Source of the DNA: Brevibacterium spongiae
GTDB taxonomy: Bacteria; Actinomycetota; Actinomycetes; Actinomycetales; Brevibacteriaceae
Direction: 5' to 3'
Assembly: GCF_026168515.1 (NCBI RefSeq)
Contig: NZ_CP093443.1
Span: 1 to 64,000 of the forward strand
DNA length: 64,000 nucleotides
The notes under the pieces: model-generated
What the model was told of the DNA's origin: nothing
The model's input: only the letters and a program-made list of their open reading frames with translations
Database searches by the model: none
Shown here: piece after piece, positions 46,377 through 54,870 of the stretch
Position numbering within the stretch: the first letter of the stretch is position 1
How the letters are laid out: each line of letters opens with the position of its first letter
Made by a program: the position numbers and the translations under genes

Positions 46377-46554
46377 CCACACTGGAACCTGAGAGGCCCG
46401 GCCACTCCTGTGGCCGGAGAAAGGCTCGCAACACAACACCGCCCGACCCCGCTGGGCCGCGACTGTTACCAACGCGCGGCGAGCACGACCACACATGCTG
46501 GGGTGGGGCCAAATCAAAGCATCACAGTGGGGCCAAATGGGGTTGACACACTCA

Positions 46555-46560
46555 CCAGGA
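46555..46560. repeat. IS21 target duplication, right copy
   Basis: CCAGGA directly follows the CACACTCA end and matches 43614-43619. Confidence 0.85.
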
Positions 46561-47305
46561 TAAGGTCGCCTTCCCAGTCGCCCGGCACGGCCCGGTCCTC
46601 GACCGCCTTGGGCCGGTCGGCGATGTTGACCATGTTCGGGATCCGTCCCCGCCGCTCCTGACTGGTTCTGCGCGGTTTACGCAGGCTGCGGCCCGTACGC
46701 AGATGCTTGACCAGTTCGCGCTTGAGTCCGCCTCGGCCTTGGACGTACAGGGACTGGTAGATCGTTTCGTGCGACACCCACATCTCCGGATCATCGGGGT
46801 AGTCCACGCGCAGTCGTGACGCGATCTGCTCGGGACTGTGGTTCAGTGCCAATCGTGCCTGCACCTCACGGCGCAGGGCAAGATTGGTAGTCAGCTTCCG
46901 GTCCCGGTGCCGATGGCGTTTCGCATCAGCGTCTTCCTGGGCGATCCTGGGCCGATAGGCCGGTCGGGAGGGTCTGACGTGTTCCGGGGCGCGTGCGGCG
47001 CGGCGCAGTTCGCGACTGATCGTTGACGGGCTTCGATTCAAACGCTCAGCGATTGCTCTGACGCCCAGCCCCTGACCCCGATAAACCGCGATGTCTTCAC
47101 GGTCATCGATGGTCAGGAACCGGGTTGGGTGACCATAACCGATTGGTGGTTTCACACCTCCACGATGGCGAAACCACCGCCGAAGGATCGATACCGACAC
47201 GCCCAATACCTCGGCGGCCTCTTCGACGGTCAATCCTGTCCTGATCAGGTCCCAGAATTGGGCCTCGACTGTTCTGGGCAGGGAACGGGGTCCGGGACGG
47301 GCCAT
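46555..47305 (-). pseudogene. IS30 transposase, N-terminal fragment
   Basis: Begins MARPGPRSLPRTVEAQFWDLIRTG with AGGAGG upstream. It has the two IS30 helix-turn-helix regions (TVEEAAEVLGVSVSILRRWF; YRGQGLGVRAIAERLNRSPSTISREL) and ends in the first catalytic block DWEGDLIL at the IS21 insertion point, after which it reads into IS21 sequence and stops near 46514. Joined to the fragment at 43147-43619, it would give a transposase of roughly 400 residues. Confidence 0.93.
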
Positions 47306-47354
47306 GGCAACATCCTCCTCACTGGAGGTGTTGCGACGACTCCTTGAACCCAAG

Positions 47355-47383
47355 GCTCAGAATCGACGCGGATCGACCGGACA
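47355..47383 (-). repeat. IS30 right terminal inverted repeat
   Basis: Perfect 29-bp reverse complement of 43110-43138. Confidence 0.95.
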
Positions 47384-47410
47384 ATCAGTGTGACTGCGGC
47401 CGGGTGTCGG

Positions 47411-48076
47411 CTAGCGCCAGCGCGTGGACATGATCAGCCCTGCCACGAAGAAGGCGAAGCCGATGAGGATGTTCCAGTTGCCCCAGGCTTCGACGGGGAA
47501 GGCGCCCTGGGTGATGTAGAAGGTGACGAGCCAGATGAGTCCGACGATCAGCAGGCCGAGGAGCACAGGGAGGAACCAGCTCGGGTTCGGTTTGATCGTC
47601 TGCTGACCGCTCGTCGAGGTGTAGCTGGCCTTCTTGCGACCCTGCGAACGCTTGGCCGGATTGCCCGAACGAGAGGTGCGCTTGGTGGTCGCGCCCTTCG
47701 CCGAAGACTTCTTCTCAGCCGACTTCTTCTCCGAGGACTTCTCGTCCTTCGTGTCCTTGCTGTCGGCGGCCTTGTCAGCCTTGGCCTTGCCGTCCGCGGT
47801 CGTGCTCTCGGCGGCCTTGCCGGCCTTGCTTGCCTTGTCCGTCTTCGTGCCCGCAGCCTGGTCGGATACGGCTTCGTCGGAGTCATCCGCGTCGGACGCG
47901 GCCTCGTCGGACGCGGTCTCGATCACCGTGTCGTCGGTGCCCTCTGCCTCAGTCACATCGGTGTCGACCGACTCGGTCTCGACTGCCTCGACTTCGTCCG
48001 GGGTCTCGGCCTGCTGAGCCTTGGCCGCCGACGATGTGCGAGAAGTGCGCTGGGTCCGTCCTTTGGACTTGGCCAC
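47411..48076 (-). CDS. crgA: Cell-division protein CrgA with long N-terminal extension
   Basis: A 221-residue protein. The C-terminal 70 residues are CrgA: NPSWFLPVLLGLLIVGLIWLV (first helix), GNWNILIGFAFFVAGLIM (second helix) and the final STRWR. CrgA recruits divisome proteins (FtsQ, PbpB) in mycobacteria and inhibits Z-ring formation in Streptomyces. Usual length is about 80-95. Here an extra 130 residues of Lys/Ser/Ala and Asp/Glu-rich sequence precede the domain, acidic at 25-75 and then strongly basic. The GTG start follows AAAGGAG. An IS30 end lies 27 bases downstream. Confidence 0.93.
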   Translation of the reverse strand: MAKSKGRTQRTSRTSSAAKAQQAETPDEVEAVETESVDTDVTEAEGTDDTVIETASDEAASDADDSDEAVSDQAAGTKTDKASKAGKAAESTTADGKAKADKAADSKDTKDEKSSEKKSAEKKSSAKGATTKRTSRSGNPAKRSQGRKKASYTSTSGQQTIKPNPSWFLPVLLGLLIVGLIWLVTFYITQGAFPVEAWGNWNILIGFAFFVAGLIMSTRWR

Positions 48077-48302
48077 GAGTACTCCTTTGACGGTCGACCG
48101 CTGCAGGGCCGCCGGATGAATGGTTGGGGACAATCGGTGACCAGTCTACTCGCGACGGGGGTCACAGCGAAAAACTCCGACTACCCTGAAAGCGTCCCGA
48201 ACGCGCTCCGTACGGTGATTCCCATAGGATAAAGTGCATAGGGGTGTCCTCGCTTGACTGCCGGACGAGCCCTGACAATGCAGTGACAGTCACGGAGCAG
48301 AA

Positions 48303-49448
48303 GTGGTGAATAGTTCCTCCTCGGGTAACGAGCCGGGCGCGAACCCGCCCTCGCGACCCACTATCCGTGCCGCGCAGAGCCAACCCTCGGCAGCACAACC
48401 CCATGTCAACGGGGGCAACGGGGGCGCAGGTGAGCAGCCGCTGCCCAGTCGCCGGGAGCTGCGTCGCCGTGAGGCCGAAGCCGCCGCAGCCCAGGGACAG
48501 CCGACCGCCGTGTACTCCGATGCCCCACCGGCGTTCTACGACTCACCACAGCAGCCACCACAGAACTCCCCCCAGGACCCACCCCAGAATCCGCAGCCAC
48601 CGGCTCAGCACACGTCCCAACAGTCCCAACAGCCGCCCCCGCCCCAGGAACCGCCCCGGTCCAGGCGGGAACAGGCGGCGACGTCGCGCAAGCGCAAGCC
48701 CGTGGAGCGCGAACCCCTCGGTCCGGTCCGCGGCACCATACGCACCTTCGGCGAACTCTGCATCACCGCGGGCCTCGTCCTCATCCTGTTCGTCGTCTGG
48801 CAGCTGTGGTGGACGGACATCCAGGCCAACCGCGACAATGAAGTCCTCGCCGACGAACTCACACAGGACTGGGCGAACCAGGACCCGAACGAACTGCCCG
48901 ATGACCCGGACGAACCCGTCGTCGCAGACCCGGTCGGCAAGAACGAGGCCTTCGGCATCTTCTACATCCCGCGCTTCGGCGACGACTACTATCGCACCGT
49001 CGCCGAGGGCGTCGATCTCGAACCCGTGCTCAACCGGATGGGCGTCGGCCGGTACCCGAACTCGGCGATGCCCGGCGAAGTCGGCAACTTCTCCATCGCC
49101 GGCCACCGCGTGACCTACGGCAAACCACTCAACCAGATCGCACAGCTGCGGCCCGGCGATGAGATCATCGTCCAGACGAAGGACGGCTTCTACACCTACA
49201 CCTTCCGCAACTTCGACATCATCCTCCCCGACGCCGTCGAGGTCCTCGCCCCGGTGCCGAACGAACCGGACTACAAGGGCAAGGACCGGATCCTGACGAT
49301 GACGGCCTGCAATCCGATGTTCTCCGCCCGGGAACGCTACGTCGCCTACGCCGAACTCACCGACTGGACGCCTGCGAGCGACGGCGCGCCCGACAACATC
49401 AAGGAATCGAAGGCCTACGACAAGGTCAGCAAGAACGGTGGTGCCTGA
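48303..49448 (+). CDS. srtE: Class E sortase
   Basis: A 381-residue transpeptidase that anchors surface proteins to the wall. A long Pro/Gln/Arg-rich cytoplasmic tail (1-145) precedes one transmembrane helix (TFGELCITAGLVLILFVVWQL). The extracellular catalytic domain has His in AGHRVTYG, Cys in TMTACNPM and Arg in ARERYVAYAEL. Sortases beside crgA/pabA in actinobacteria belong to class E, recognising LAXTG-type signals. The GTG start is followed by a second GTG. A 55-residue membrane protein gene follows immediately. Confidence 0.92.
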   Translation: MVNSSSSGNEPGANPPSRPTIRAAQSQPSAAQPHVNGGNGGAGEQPLPSRRELRRREAEAAAAQGQPTAVYSDAPPAFYDSPQQPPQNSPQDPPQNPQPPAQHTSQQSQQPPPPQEPPRSRREQAATSRKRKPVEREPLGPVRGTIRTFGELCITAGLVLILFVVWQLWWTDIQANRDNEVLADELTQDWANQDPNELPDDPDEPVVADPVGKNEAFGIFYIPRFGDDYYRTVAEGVDLEPVLNRMGVGRYPNSAMPGEVGNFSIAGHRVTYGKPLNQIAQLRPGDEIIVQTKDGFYTYTFRNFDIILPDAVEVLAPVPNEPDYKGKDRILTMTACNPMFSARERYVAYAELTDWTPASDGAPDNIKESKAYDKVSKNGGA

Positions 49449-49449
49449 C

Positions 49450-49617
49450 ATGTACGCATTCATCTGGCGACTGCTCCCCGGGAACTGGTTCGTCAAACTC
49501 ATCTTCGCGCTCATCCTCATCGCGGCGGTGGTGCTGCTGCTCATGCAGTACGTCTTCCCCGTCATCGCCCCGTATATGCCCTTCAACAACGCCACCGTCA
49601 CCGACGGCGGACAATGA
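49450..49617 (+). CDS. Small single-span membrane protein between sortase and pabA
   Basis: A 55-residue protein: MYAFIWRLLPGNWFVKLIF, a long hydrophobic helix (ALILIAAVVLLLMQYVFPVIA) and a short exposed tail (PYMPFNNATVTDGGQ). The ATG starts two bases after the sortase stop and the stop lies just before the pabA ribosome-binding site. A homologous tiny protein occurs at this place in other actinobacteria as far as I recall. Function unknown; it may assist the sortase. Confidence 0.8.
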   Translation: MYAFIWRLLPGNWFVKLIFALILIAAVVLLLMQYVFPVIAPYMPFNNATVTDGGQ

Positions 49618-49631
49618 CGCAACGGAGTGCA

Positions 49632-50276
49632 ATGACCAGAATCCTCGTCATCGACAACTACGACAGCTTCGTCTACACGCTCGTGTCCTACCTGCGTGAG
49701 CTCGGCGCAGACGTCGACGTCGTCCGCAATGACGACATCCCCGCCGAGGCGGTCGCCCGGACCGTGAGCGCCTATGACGGTGTGCTCCTGTCGCCCGGAC
49801 CCGGAGTGCCCGCCGAGTCCGGAGTGTGCCCGCCGCTGCTGGCCTGGGCCGAAACCGCTGACATGCCGGTCTTCGGCGTCTGCCTGGGTCATCAGGCCCT
49901 CGGTGAGGTCTTCGGTGCGCAGGTGTCCCATTCGCCTGTGCTCATGCACGGCAAGACCTCGGTGATCACCCATGACGAGGAGGGCATCTTCTTCGGCTGC
50001 CCGAGCCCGCTGACCGTGACCCGATACCATTCGCTGGCGATCGTCGACGAGACCCTCGACCTCGAGAAGTTCACCGTCACCGCCCGCACAGAGGACGGCA
50101 TCGTCATGGCCATCGAACACCGGGAGAGGCCGCTGTTCGGCGTCCAGTTCCACCCGGAGTCGGTGCTCACCGAACACGGCTACCTCATGCTCGGCAACTG
50201 GCTCGAGGTGTGCGGACTCGAAGGAGCAGCCCAAGCGGCGGCGGGAATGTCCCCGCTGGCGTCGGCGATCGCCTGA
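49632..50276 (+). CDS. pabA: Glutamine amidotransferase component, anthranilate/aminodeoxychorismate synthase
   Basis: A 214-residue class I glutamine amidotransferase that supplies ammonia to a chorismate-using partner. Motifs: LVIDNYDSFVYTLVSYL, LSPGPGVP, the nucleophile Cys in FGVCLGHQALGE and the His-Glu pair in GVQFHPESVLTEHG. The start ATG 49632 follows GGAG. The same position in Mycobacterium is annotated trpG. No trpE or pabB partner is nearby, so it could serve folate, tryptophan or both. Confidence 0.93.
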   Translation: MTRILVIDNYDSFVYTLVSYLRELGADVDVVRNDDIPAEAVARTVSAYDGVLLSPGPGVPAESGVCPPLLAWAETADMPVFGVCLGHQALGEVFGAQVSHSPVLMHGKTSVITHDEEGIFFGCPSPLTVTRYHSLAIVDETLDLEKFTVTARTEDGIVMAIEHRERPLFGVQFHPESVLTEHGYLMLGNWLEVCGLEGAAQAAAGMSPLASAIA

Positions 50277-50335
50277 GAATTCCCGCCGACCTCCGTCATC
50301 GGGGTTCTCGCCGAGGCGGCCGATCGTTAGGATCA

Positions 50336-50361
50336 TGTGCACAACGATCATTGTGTGCACA
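50336..50361. promoter_or_regulatory. Paired TGTGCACA palindromes before the GyrI-like gene
   Basis: The 8-bp palindrome TGTGCACA occurs at 50336-50343 and again at 50354-50361, 18 bases apart, ending where AGGAGG begins. The spacing fits two helical turns and suggests an operator or activator site overlapping the 5' end of the transcript. No regulator is identified. Confidence 0.5.
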
Positions 50362-50374
50362 GGAGGTCACCACG

Positions 50375-50887
50375 ATGTCAGAACCCAGCTATCTGCGCGA
50401 AGAGCCGTACACCGAACTCACCGTCGTCGAAGTGCCGGGAACCCCGGCTGCCGTCGTCGAGGCCCGAGACGTGCCCATGGCCGAGCTTCCGGCGCTCTTC
50501 GACGCCACCTTCTCAGGGCTCTTCCCCGTCCTATCCGAGGCGGGCGTCGAACCCGCGGGGCCGGCCTTCGCTCTCTACACTAGGCAGCCGAGCGAGACAG
50601 TGGACCTGCAGGTGGGCATCCCCATCTCTGCGGGCCTGACGAACGCGCAGCCGATCTCCGGAGGGCATATCGTCATCCCCTCCGAGCTTCCGGCGGGTTC
50701 GATGGCAGTGAGCAGCCACCTCGGCGGGTATGACGGACTCGGGGAGACCTGGGCCCAGCTGCTCAAAGATGCGGTGGCGGCCGGGCACCATCCAGGACTG
50801 CCTTTCATCGAGCTCTATGTCACCGAGCCCAGCCCCGAGGCGGACCCGGCAGACATGCGAACGGACCTGTTCATCACGCTGGAATGA
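50375..50887 (+). CDS. GyrI-like small-molecule-binding protein
   Basis: A 170-residue GyrI-like/AraC effector-binding (SHS2) domain protein. Family features are ELTVVEVPGTPAAVVE at the start, LQVGIPISAG in the middle, GGYDGLGETWAQLLKDA and the C-terminal FIELYVTEP with the conserved acidic ligand-contact residue. Such proteins bind or hydrolyse hydrophobic small molecules; GyrI itself inhibits gyrase. ATG 50375 has a perfect AGGAGG nine bases upstream. Confidence 0.87.
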   Translation: MSEPSYLREEPYTELTVVEVPGTPAAVVEARDVPMAELPALFDATFSGLFPVLSEAGVEPAGPAFALYTRQPSETVDLQVGIPISAGLTNAQPISGGHIVIPSELPAGSMAVSSHLGGYDGLGETWAQLLKDAVAAGHHPGLPFIELYVTEPSPEADPADMRTDLFITLE

Positions 50888-51001
50888 GAACCGGCACGGG
50901 TTCGAGGATCAGAGCGGGGGCGCAGCCCCGAGAGCCGGAACCGGACCGAGCAACGGCACCGGACTGAGGATCAGGGTTGCCCTGGTCGGGCGCCGGGGGT
51001 C

Positions 51002-52903
51002 CTACCGTCCGGAGGCGTCGGACCAGCCGTCGGTCCAGTTGTCGAAGAGGCTGCCGCCCATCGAATCCTCGTCCTTCTCGTCGCCATCGCCATCGCCGCC
51101 GCCGTCGCTGTCTGCGTCATCGGTGGGCGAAGGCGCGGTCGGGATGCCGCCGGGGACCGAGGGAATCGTCGGTGAGGGCTCCGGCGGCTTCTTGGCCACC
51201 TTCACTGTGATCTCACTGCCCTGCTTGATCTCGCTTCCCGCAGTGGCGGACTGTTCGAAGACCTTCTTCTCCTCCTCGTCAGCGGTCTCGACCTCTTCGG
51301 TCTTGCAGCCGAGCTGGTAGTCATCGCCCTCGAGGATCTTGCAGGCTTCCTCCGCGGTCTTGCCCGCGACATCGGGAACTTCGACCATGCCCGAGGACAC
51401 GACGAGGTCGACATTCGAGTCGACATCGACTTCCTGACCGTCACCGGGCTTGGTCTCGATGACCACGCCCTTCTCCACATCCGGAGAGTTCTGTGAGATG
51501 TGGGTGCCGGCCTGGAGGCCTGCGTCGTTGATGATCTTCCGCGCCTCTTCCTCGGTCTTGCCGGCGACATCGGGGACCTTCGCGGATTCGGGGCCCGAGG
51601 AGATGACCAGCTTGACCACGCTGTCCTTCTCCACGCTCTGACCGCCCGGCGGGTCGGTCTCGATCGCCTTGCCCTCATCGACCTCCGCACTGTACTTCTC
51701 ATCGCGGTCGACTCTCAGGCCCTGTTTGATGAGCGCGGACTCGGCCTCATCGGCGTTCATGTTCGCCACGTCGGTGACTTCGACCCTGACGATCGGTTCG
51801 GGCTTGTTGATCTCGTACACCCACAGGGCCACGGCGGCCAGGGCGAGGAGGACGAAGATGCTGCCGATCCAGATCCAGGCGCGGGAGCGCTTCTGCGGCG
51901 GCCGCTCCTCCTGGTTGGTCATGATCGCGGACACGGGTCCGGTCTCAGGTGTCGGCTCCGCCTCGTTGGCGTGCGCCATCGCTCCGGTCATCGGCGGGGC
52001 CATCATCGGGTACGCCTGAGTGGCGTCCACGTCGTCCTCGAAGCTCATCGGCCGGCCGTCGCGGGCGGCGAGCACATCCTCGCGGAAGGTGTAGGCGTCC
52101 TGGTAGCGGGCGTCGCGGTCCTTGAGCAGGGCGTGGAGGAGGAGCCGGTCGACGGCAGGTGGGATGGACTGGTTGTAGAAGCTCGGCGGCTGCGGGGTCT
52201 CCCCGACATGCTGGTAGGCCACGGCCAGCTGCGAATCCCCGACGAACGGGGGTCGTCCTGCCAGCAGCTCATAGAGCAGGCAGGCGGTCGAATACAGGTC
52301 CGAACGGGCGTCGACGACCTCGCCGCGAGCCTGCTCGGGAGAGAGGTACTGGGCGGTGCCGACCACCGACTGGGTCTGCGTCAGGCCCGAATTGTCCTTG
52401 AGCGCCCGGGCGATCCCGAAGTCCATGACTTTGATGTCACCTTCGGGGGTGAGCATAACGTTCGCCGGTTTGATATCGCGGTGGACGATGCCGTTGCGGT
52501 GAGAGTACTCGAGCGGGGCGAGGACACCGGCGATGACATTGAGGGCCTCGTCGACGGTGAGCGTGCCGTGTTCGTTGAGCACCTCGCGCAGGGTCTGGCC
52601 CTCGACGTATTCCATGACGATGAACGGCACGGACACGGACGAGCCGCCGGACTCGGCGAATTCCTCTTCACCCGAATCGTAGACGGAGACGATGCCGGGA
52701 TGATTGAGGCCGGCCGCGGACTGAGCTTCCCGCTTGAGTCGGGTGTGGAACGAAGGATCGCGGGCGAGATCGGACCGCAGAAGTTTGATGGCGACGCGGC
52801 GTCCGAGCCGGTTGTCGACGCCTTCGTGCACTTCTGCCATGCCCCCACGGCCGAGGAGCGCACGAACTTCGTACCGCCCCGACAGCACCTTGGGTTCAGT
52901 CAT
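51002..52903 (-). CDS. pknB: Serine/threonine protein kinase PknB with three PASTA domains
   Basis: A 633-residue membrane kinase. The kinase domain spans about 10-275 (GRGGMAEV loop, VAIKLL lysine, HRDIKPANV, DFGIARAL, SPEQARGE). A transmembrane helix lies near 340-362, then three extracellular PASTA repeats (about 370-575; each with the VPDVAGKTxEEA word) sense peptidoglycan fragments. An acidic Asp/Gly tail ends it. It phosphorylates cell-division and wall-synthesis proteins. It is the last gene of the fhaA-pknB unit, 115 bases after pknA. Confidence 0.95.
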   Translation of the reverse strand: MTEPKVLSGRYEVRALLGRGGMAEVHEGVDNRLGRRVAIKLLRSDLARDPSFHTRLKREAQSAAGLNHPGIVSVYDSGEEEFAESGGSSVSVPFIVMEYVEGQTLREVLNEHGTLTVDEALNVIAGVLAPLEYSHRNGIVHRDIKPANVMLTPEGDIKVMDFGIARALKDNSGLTQTQSVVGTAQYLSPEQARGEVVDARSDLYSTACLLYELLAGRPPFVGDSQLAVAYQHVGETPQPPSFYNQSIPPAVDRLLLHALLKDRDARYQDAYTFREDVLAARDGRPMSFEDDVDATQAYPMMAPPMTGAMAHANEAEPTPETGPVSAIMTNQEERPPQKRSRAWIWIGSIFVLLALAAVALWVYEINKPEPIVRVEVTDVANMNADEAESALIKQGLRVDRDEKYSAEVDEGKAIETDPPGGQSVEKDSVVKLVISSGPESAKVPDVAGKTEEEARKIINDAGLQAGTHISQNSPDVEKGVVIETKPGDGQEVDVDSNVDLVVSSGMVEVPDVAGKTAEEACKILEGDDYQLGCKTEEVETADEEEKKVFEQSATAGSEIKQGSEITVKVAKKPPEPSPTIPSVPGGIPTAPSPTDDADSDGGGDGDGDEKDEDSMGGSLFDNWTDGWSDASGR

Positions 52904-53019
52904 GTATGTCCTCCGCTTGTCTCACCCGGTCGGTGCGTTCATTCTGACTCGTTCCGGGTTGAGTCTCAGTATTGCAAACTCTTCGCTTCTCGTGATCGCT
53001 GCTCAGTGTCGTTCAATGT

Positions 53020-54870
53020 CTAGCCATTGCCGTTGTTCCCGTTCGGGTTTCCGCTTTCACCGCCATTGCTCGAGGAATTCGAGTTGTTGCCGGAGCCGTT
53101 GTTGCCGCTGTTCGGGTTCGACCCTCCCGAAGAGTCGGCCGAATCACCGGAGTTCGACGAATCCGAACCGGAACCATCGTTCGAGCTCGAGGAGTCCGAG
53201 CCGGACTCGGAGTCAGTGGAGCTCGACGAATCCGACGAGCTCGATGACTCCGAGGAGCTCGAGGAGTTCGAACCGGTATCGCTGTTCTCGGAATCAGATC
53301 CCGAATCCGAGCCCTGGTCCTGCGAATCCGAGGAGGAACCGGAGTCCGAACTCGATTCGGAGTCATTGCCCAGTCCCGGATCGGTTCCGGAGTCCGACGC
53401 CGGCTCTTCCGGCTCTTCCGGCTCTTCGGCAGGACCGGCGGAGACGTAGAGCGTGACGGTGTCGCCCTCTTCGAAGGTGTACCCGTTGTCGCCCTCGCCG
53501 ACATCGGCGACGGTGCCGGCGGCACGGTCCGAGTTGATCTCGGTGGTGTCGACCTCCAGGCCCTTCTTCTCGAGGTTCTGCGTCGCCGAGGATTCCGACA
53601 GTCCGATGTAGTCGTTCTTGTCGATCTCGATGGTCTTCGCAGCCTCCGAGGTCGGTGCCGACGTAGACGGTTCCGGTTCGGGTTCGGCATTGCCTCCGCC
53701 GAGGAAGAACCACAGCAGGGACCCGACCGCGATCAGTGCGAGGATCGCGAGGATCCAGATGAGGACGCGGCCCTTGTTCGACTGCTTGTCCTTCTCGAGG
53801 TCCTTCTTCTGCGGATCGTTCGGATCCAGTTCCCCGGCACCGGCAGCTCCTGCCGCGCCTGCGGCACCGGCACCGGCGGCGAAACCCGCAGCCTGGTTGT
53901 TCGGGTAGACCTGTGTGGCGTCCTGGGAGGCGGTGACCGGGATGGCCTTCGTCGTGGGCACGGGCTCGGGGTTGTTGAATACCTGTGTGAGCGCCTCGGA
54001 GGCGGCGGCTCCGTGGCGCATCTGCGGCACGAGCTCTTCGGCTCCGGCGATGTCCCCGGCCGAGAGCGCCTCGGCGGCCTTCGCGACCTTGAAGGCATCG
54101 GACGGGCGACGATCCGGCTTCTTCTCCAGCAGACAGTCGATGAAGCGCCGCAGCGGTTCGGACACCGTGTCCGGCAGCGGCGGATGCTGCTGGTTGACCT
54201 GGGCGATGGCGATCGCGACCTGCGAATCGCCGGTGAAGGGGCGCTGCCCGGCCAGCGCTTCGTAGGCGATGATGCCGAGCGCATAGAGGTCGGATCCGGG
54301 ACCAGAGCCCTTGCCGGTGGCCTGTTCGGGGGCCAGGTACTGCGCGGTGCCCATCACCTGGCCGGTCTTTGTCAGCGGCGCCTGGTCCGTGACTCGAGCG
54401 ATGCCGAAGTCTGTGATCTTGACCCGGAAATCCGGGGTCATGAGGATGTTGCCGGGTTTGATGTCGCGGTGGATGACCCCGACCTTGTGTGCGGCACCGA
54501 GAGCCTGAGCAGCCTGAGTGACGATGCTCAGGGTGTCGGTCTCGGACAGGGGTGCGCTGCGTTCGATGATCGCGGAGAGCGCCTCACCCGGCACGTACTC
54601 CATGACGAGGTAGGGCGAACCGTCCTCATCACCGTAGTCGTAGACGCCGGCGATGCCGGGATCGGAGACACGGCCCATGTTCTGCGCCTCGGCGCGGAAG
54701 CGGGCGAGGAAGCTGGATTCGGAGAGGTATTCGTCCTTGAGGATCTTCGCCGCGACCTCACGGCCGAGCACGGAGTCCACACCCTTCCAGACCTCGCCCA
54801 TGCCGCCGACGGCGATGCGGGAGGTGAGTTTGTATCGGTTGCCCAACAGGGTGCCTTCGACGGGTCTCAT
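53020..54870 (-). CDS. pknA: Serine/threonine protein kinase PknA with PASTA and Ser/Asp/Asn-rich tail
   Basis: A 616-residue kinase. The catalytic domain (about 12-275) has AVGGMGEV, HRDIKPGNI, DFGIARVT and APEQATG. A transmembrane helix is near 365-390. Unlike Mycobacterium PknA it carries one extracellular PASTA-like repeat (about 415-480), followed by some 135 residues almost entirely Ser, Asp, Gly, Asn and Glu, like an extracellular wall-spanning stalk. The start overlaps the pbpA stop (ATGA). Confidence 0.94.
   Translation of the reverse strand: MRPVEGTLLGNRYKLTSRIAVGGMGEVWKGVDSVLGREVAAKILKDEYLSESSFLARFRAEAQNMGRVSDPGIAGVYDYGDEDGSPYLVMEYVPGEALSAIIERSAPLSETDTLSIVTQAAQALGAAHKVGVIHRDIKPGNILMTPDFRVKITDFGIARVTDQAPLTKTGQVMGTAQYLAPEQATGKGSGPGSDLYALGIIAYEALAGQRPFTGDSQVAIAIAQVNQQHPPLPDTVSEPLRRFIDCLLEKKPDRRPSDAFKVAKAAEALSAGDIAGAEELVPQMRHGAAASEALTQVFNNPEPVPTTKAIPVTASQDATQVYPNNQAAGFAAGAGAAGAAGAAGAGELDPNDPQKKDLEKDKQSNKGRVLIWILAILALIAVGSLLWFFLGGGNAEPEPEPSTSAPTSEAAKTIEIDKNDYIGLSESSATQNLEKKGLEVDTTEINSDRAAGTVADVGEGDNGYTFEEGDTVTLYVSAGPAEEPEEPEEPASDSGTDPGLGNDSESSSDSGSSSDSQDQGSDSGSDSENSDTGSNSSSSSESSSSSDSSSSTDSESGSDSSSSNDGSGSDSSNSGDSADSSGGSNPNSGNNGSGNNSNSSSNGGESGNPNGNNGNG

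Larger units (their letters stand above)
43620..46554 (+). mobile_element. IS21-family insertion sequence with passenger ORF
   Basis: A 2935-base element with TGAGTGTG...CACACTCA ends (terminal TG/CA as in IS21) and a 6-bp duplication CCAGGA. Each end has two copies of the word TGGCCCCAC (43639-43647 and 43673-43681; complements at 46503-46511 and 46527-46535), the multiple transposase-binding sites typical of the family. It encodes istA, istB and a small third gene, all overlapping. It appears intact, so it may be active and recent. Confidence 0.95.
43110..47383. mobile_element. IS30-family insertion sequence, interrupted
   Basis: Bounded by perfect 29-bp terminal inverted repeats at 43110-43138 and 47355-47383 beginning TGTCCGGTCGATCC. 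Its single minus-strand DDE transposase gene is split by an IS21-family element at 43620-46554. Removing that element and one target copy leaves about 1.33 kb, a normal IS30 size. I see no clear short target duplication outside the repeats. It lies 27 bases beyond the crgA stop codon. Confidence 0.93.

Noticed and set aside
50897-51000. Repeat-like GC-rich words after the GyrI-like gene
   Set aside because: Short imperfect similarities only (GAGGATCAG twice); too weak for a terminator or repeat call.
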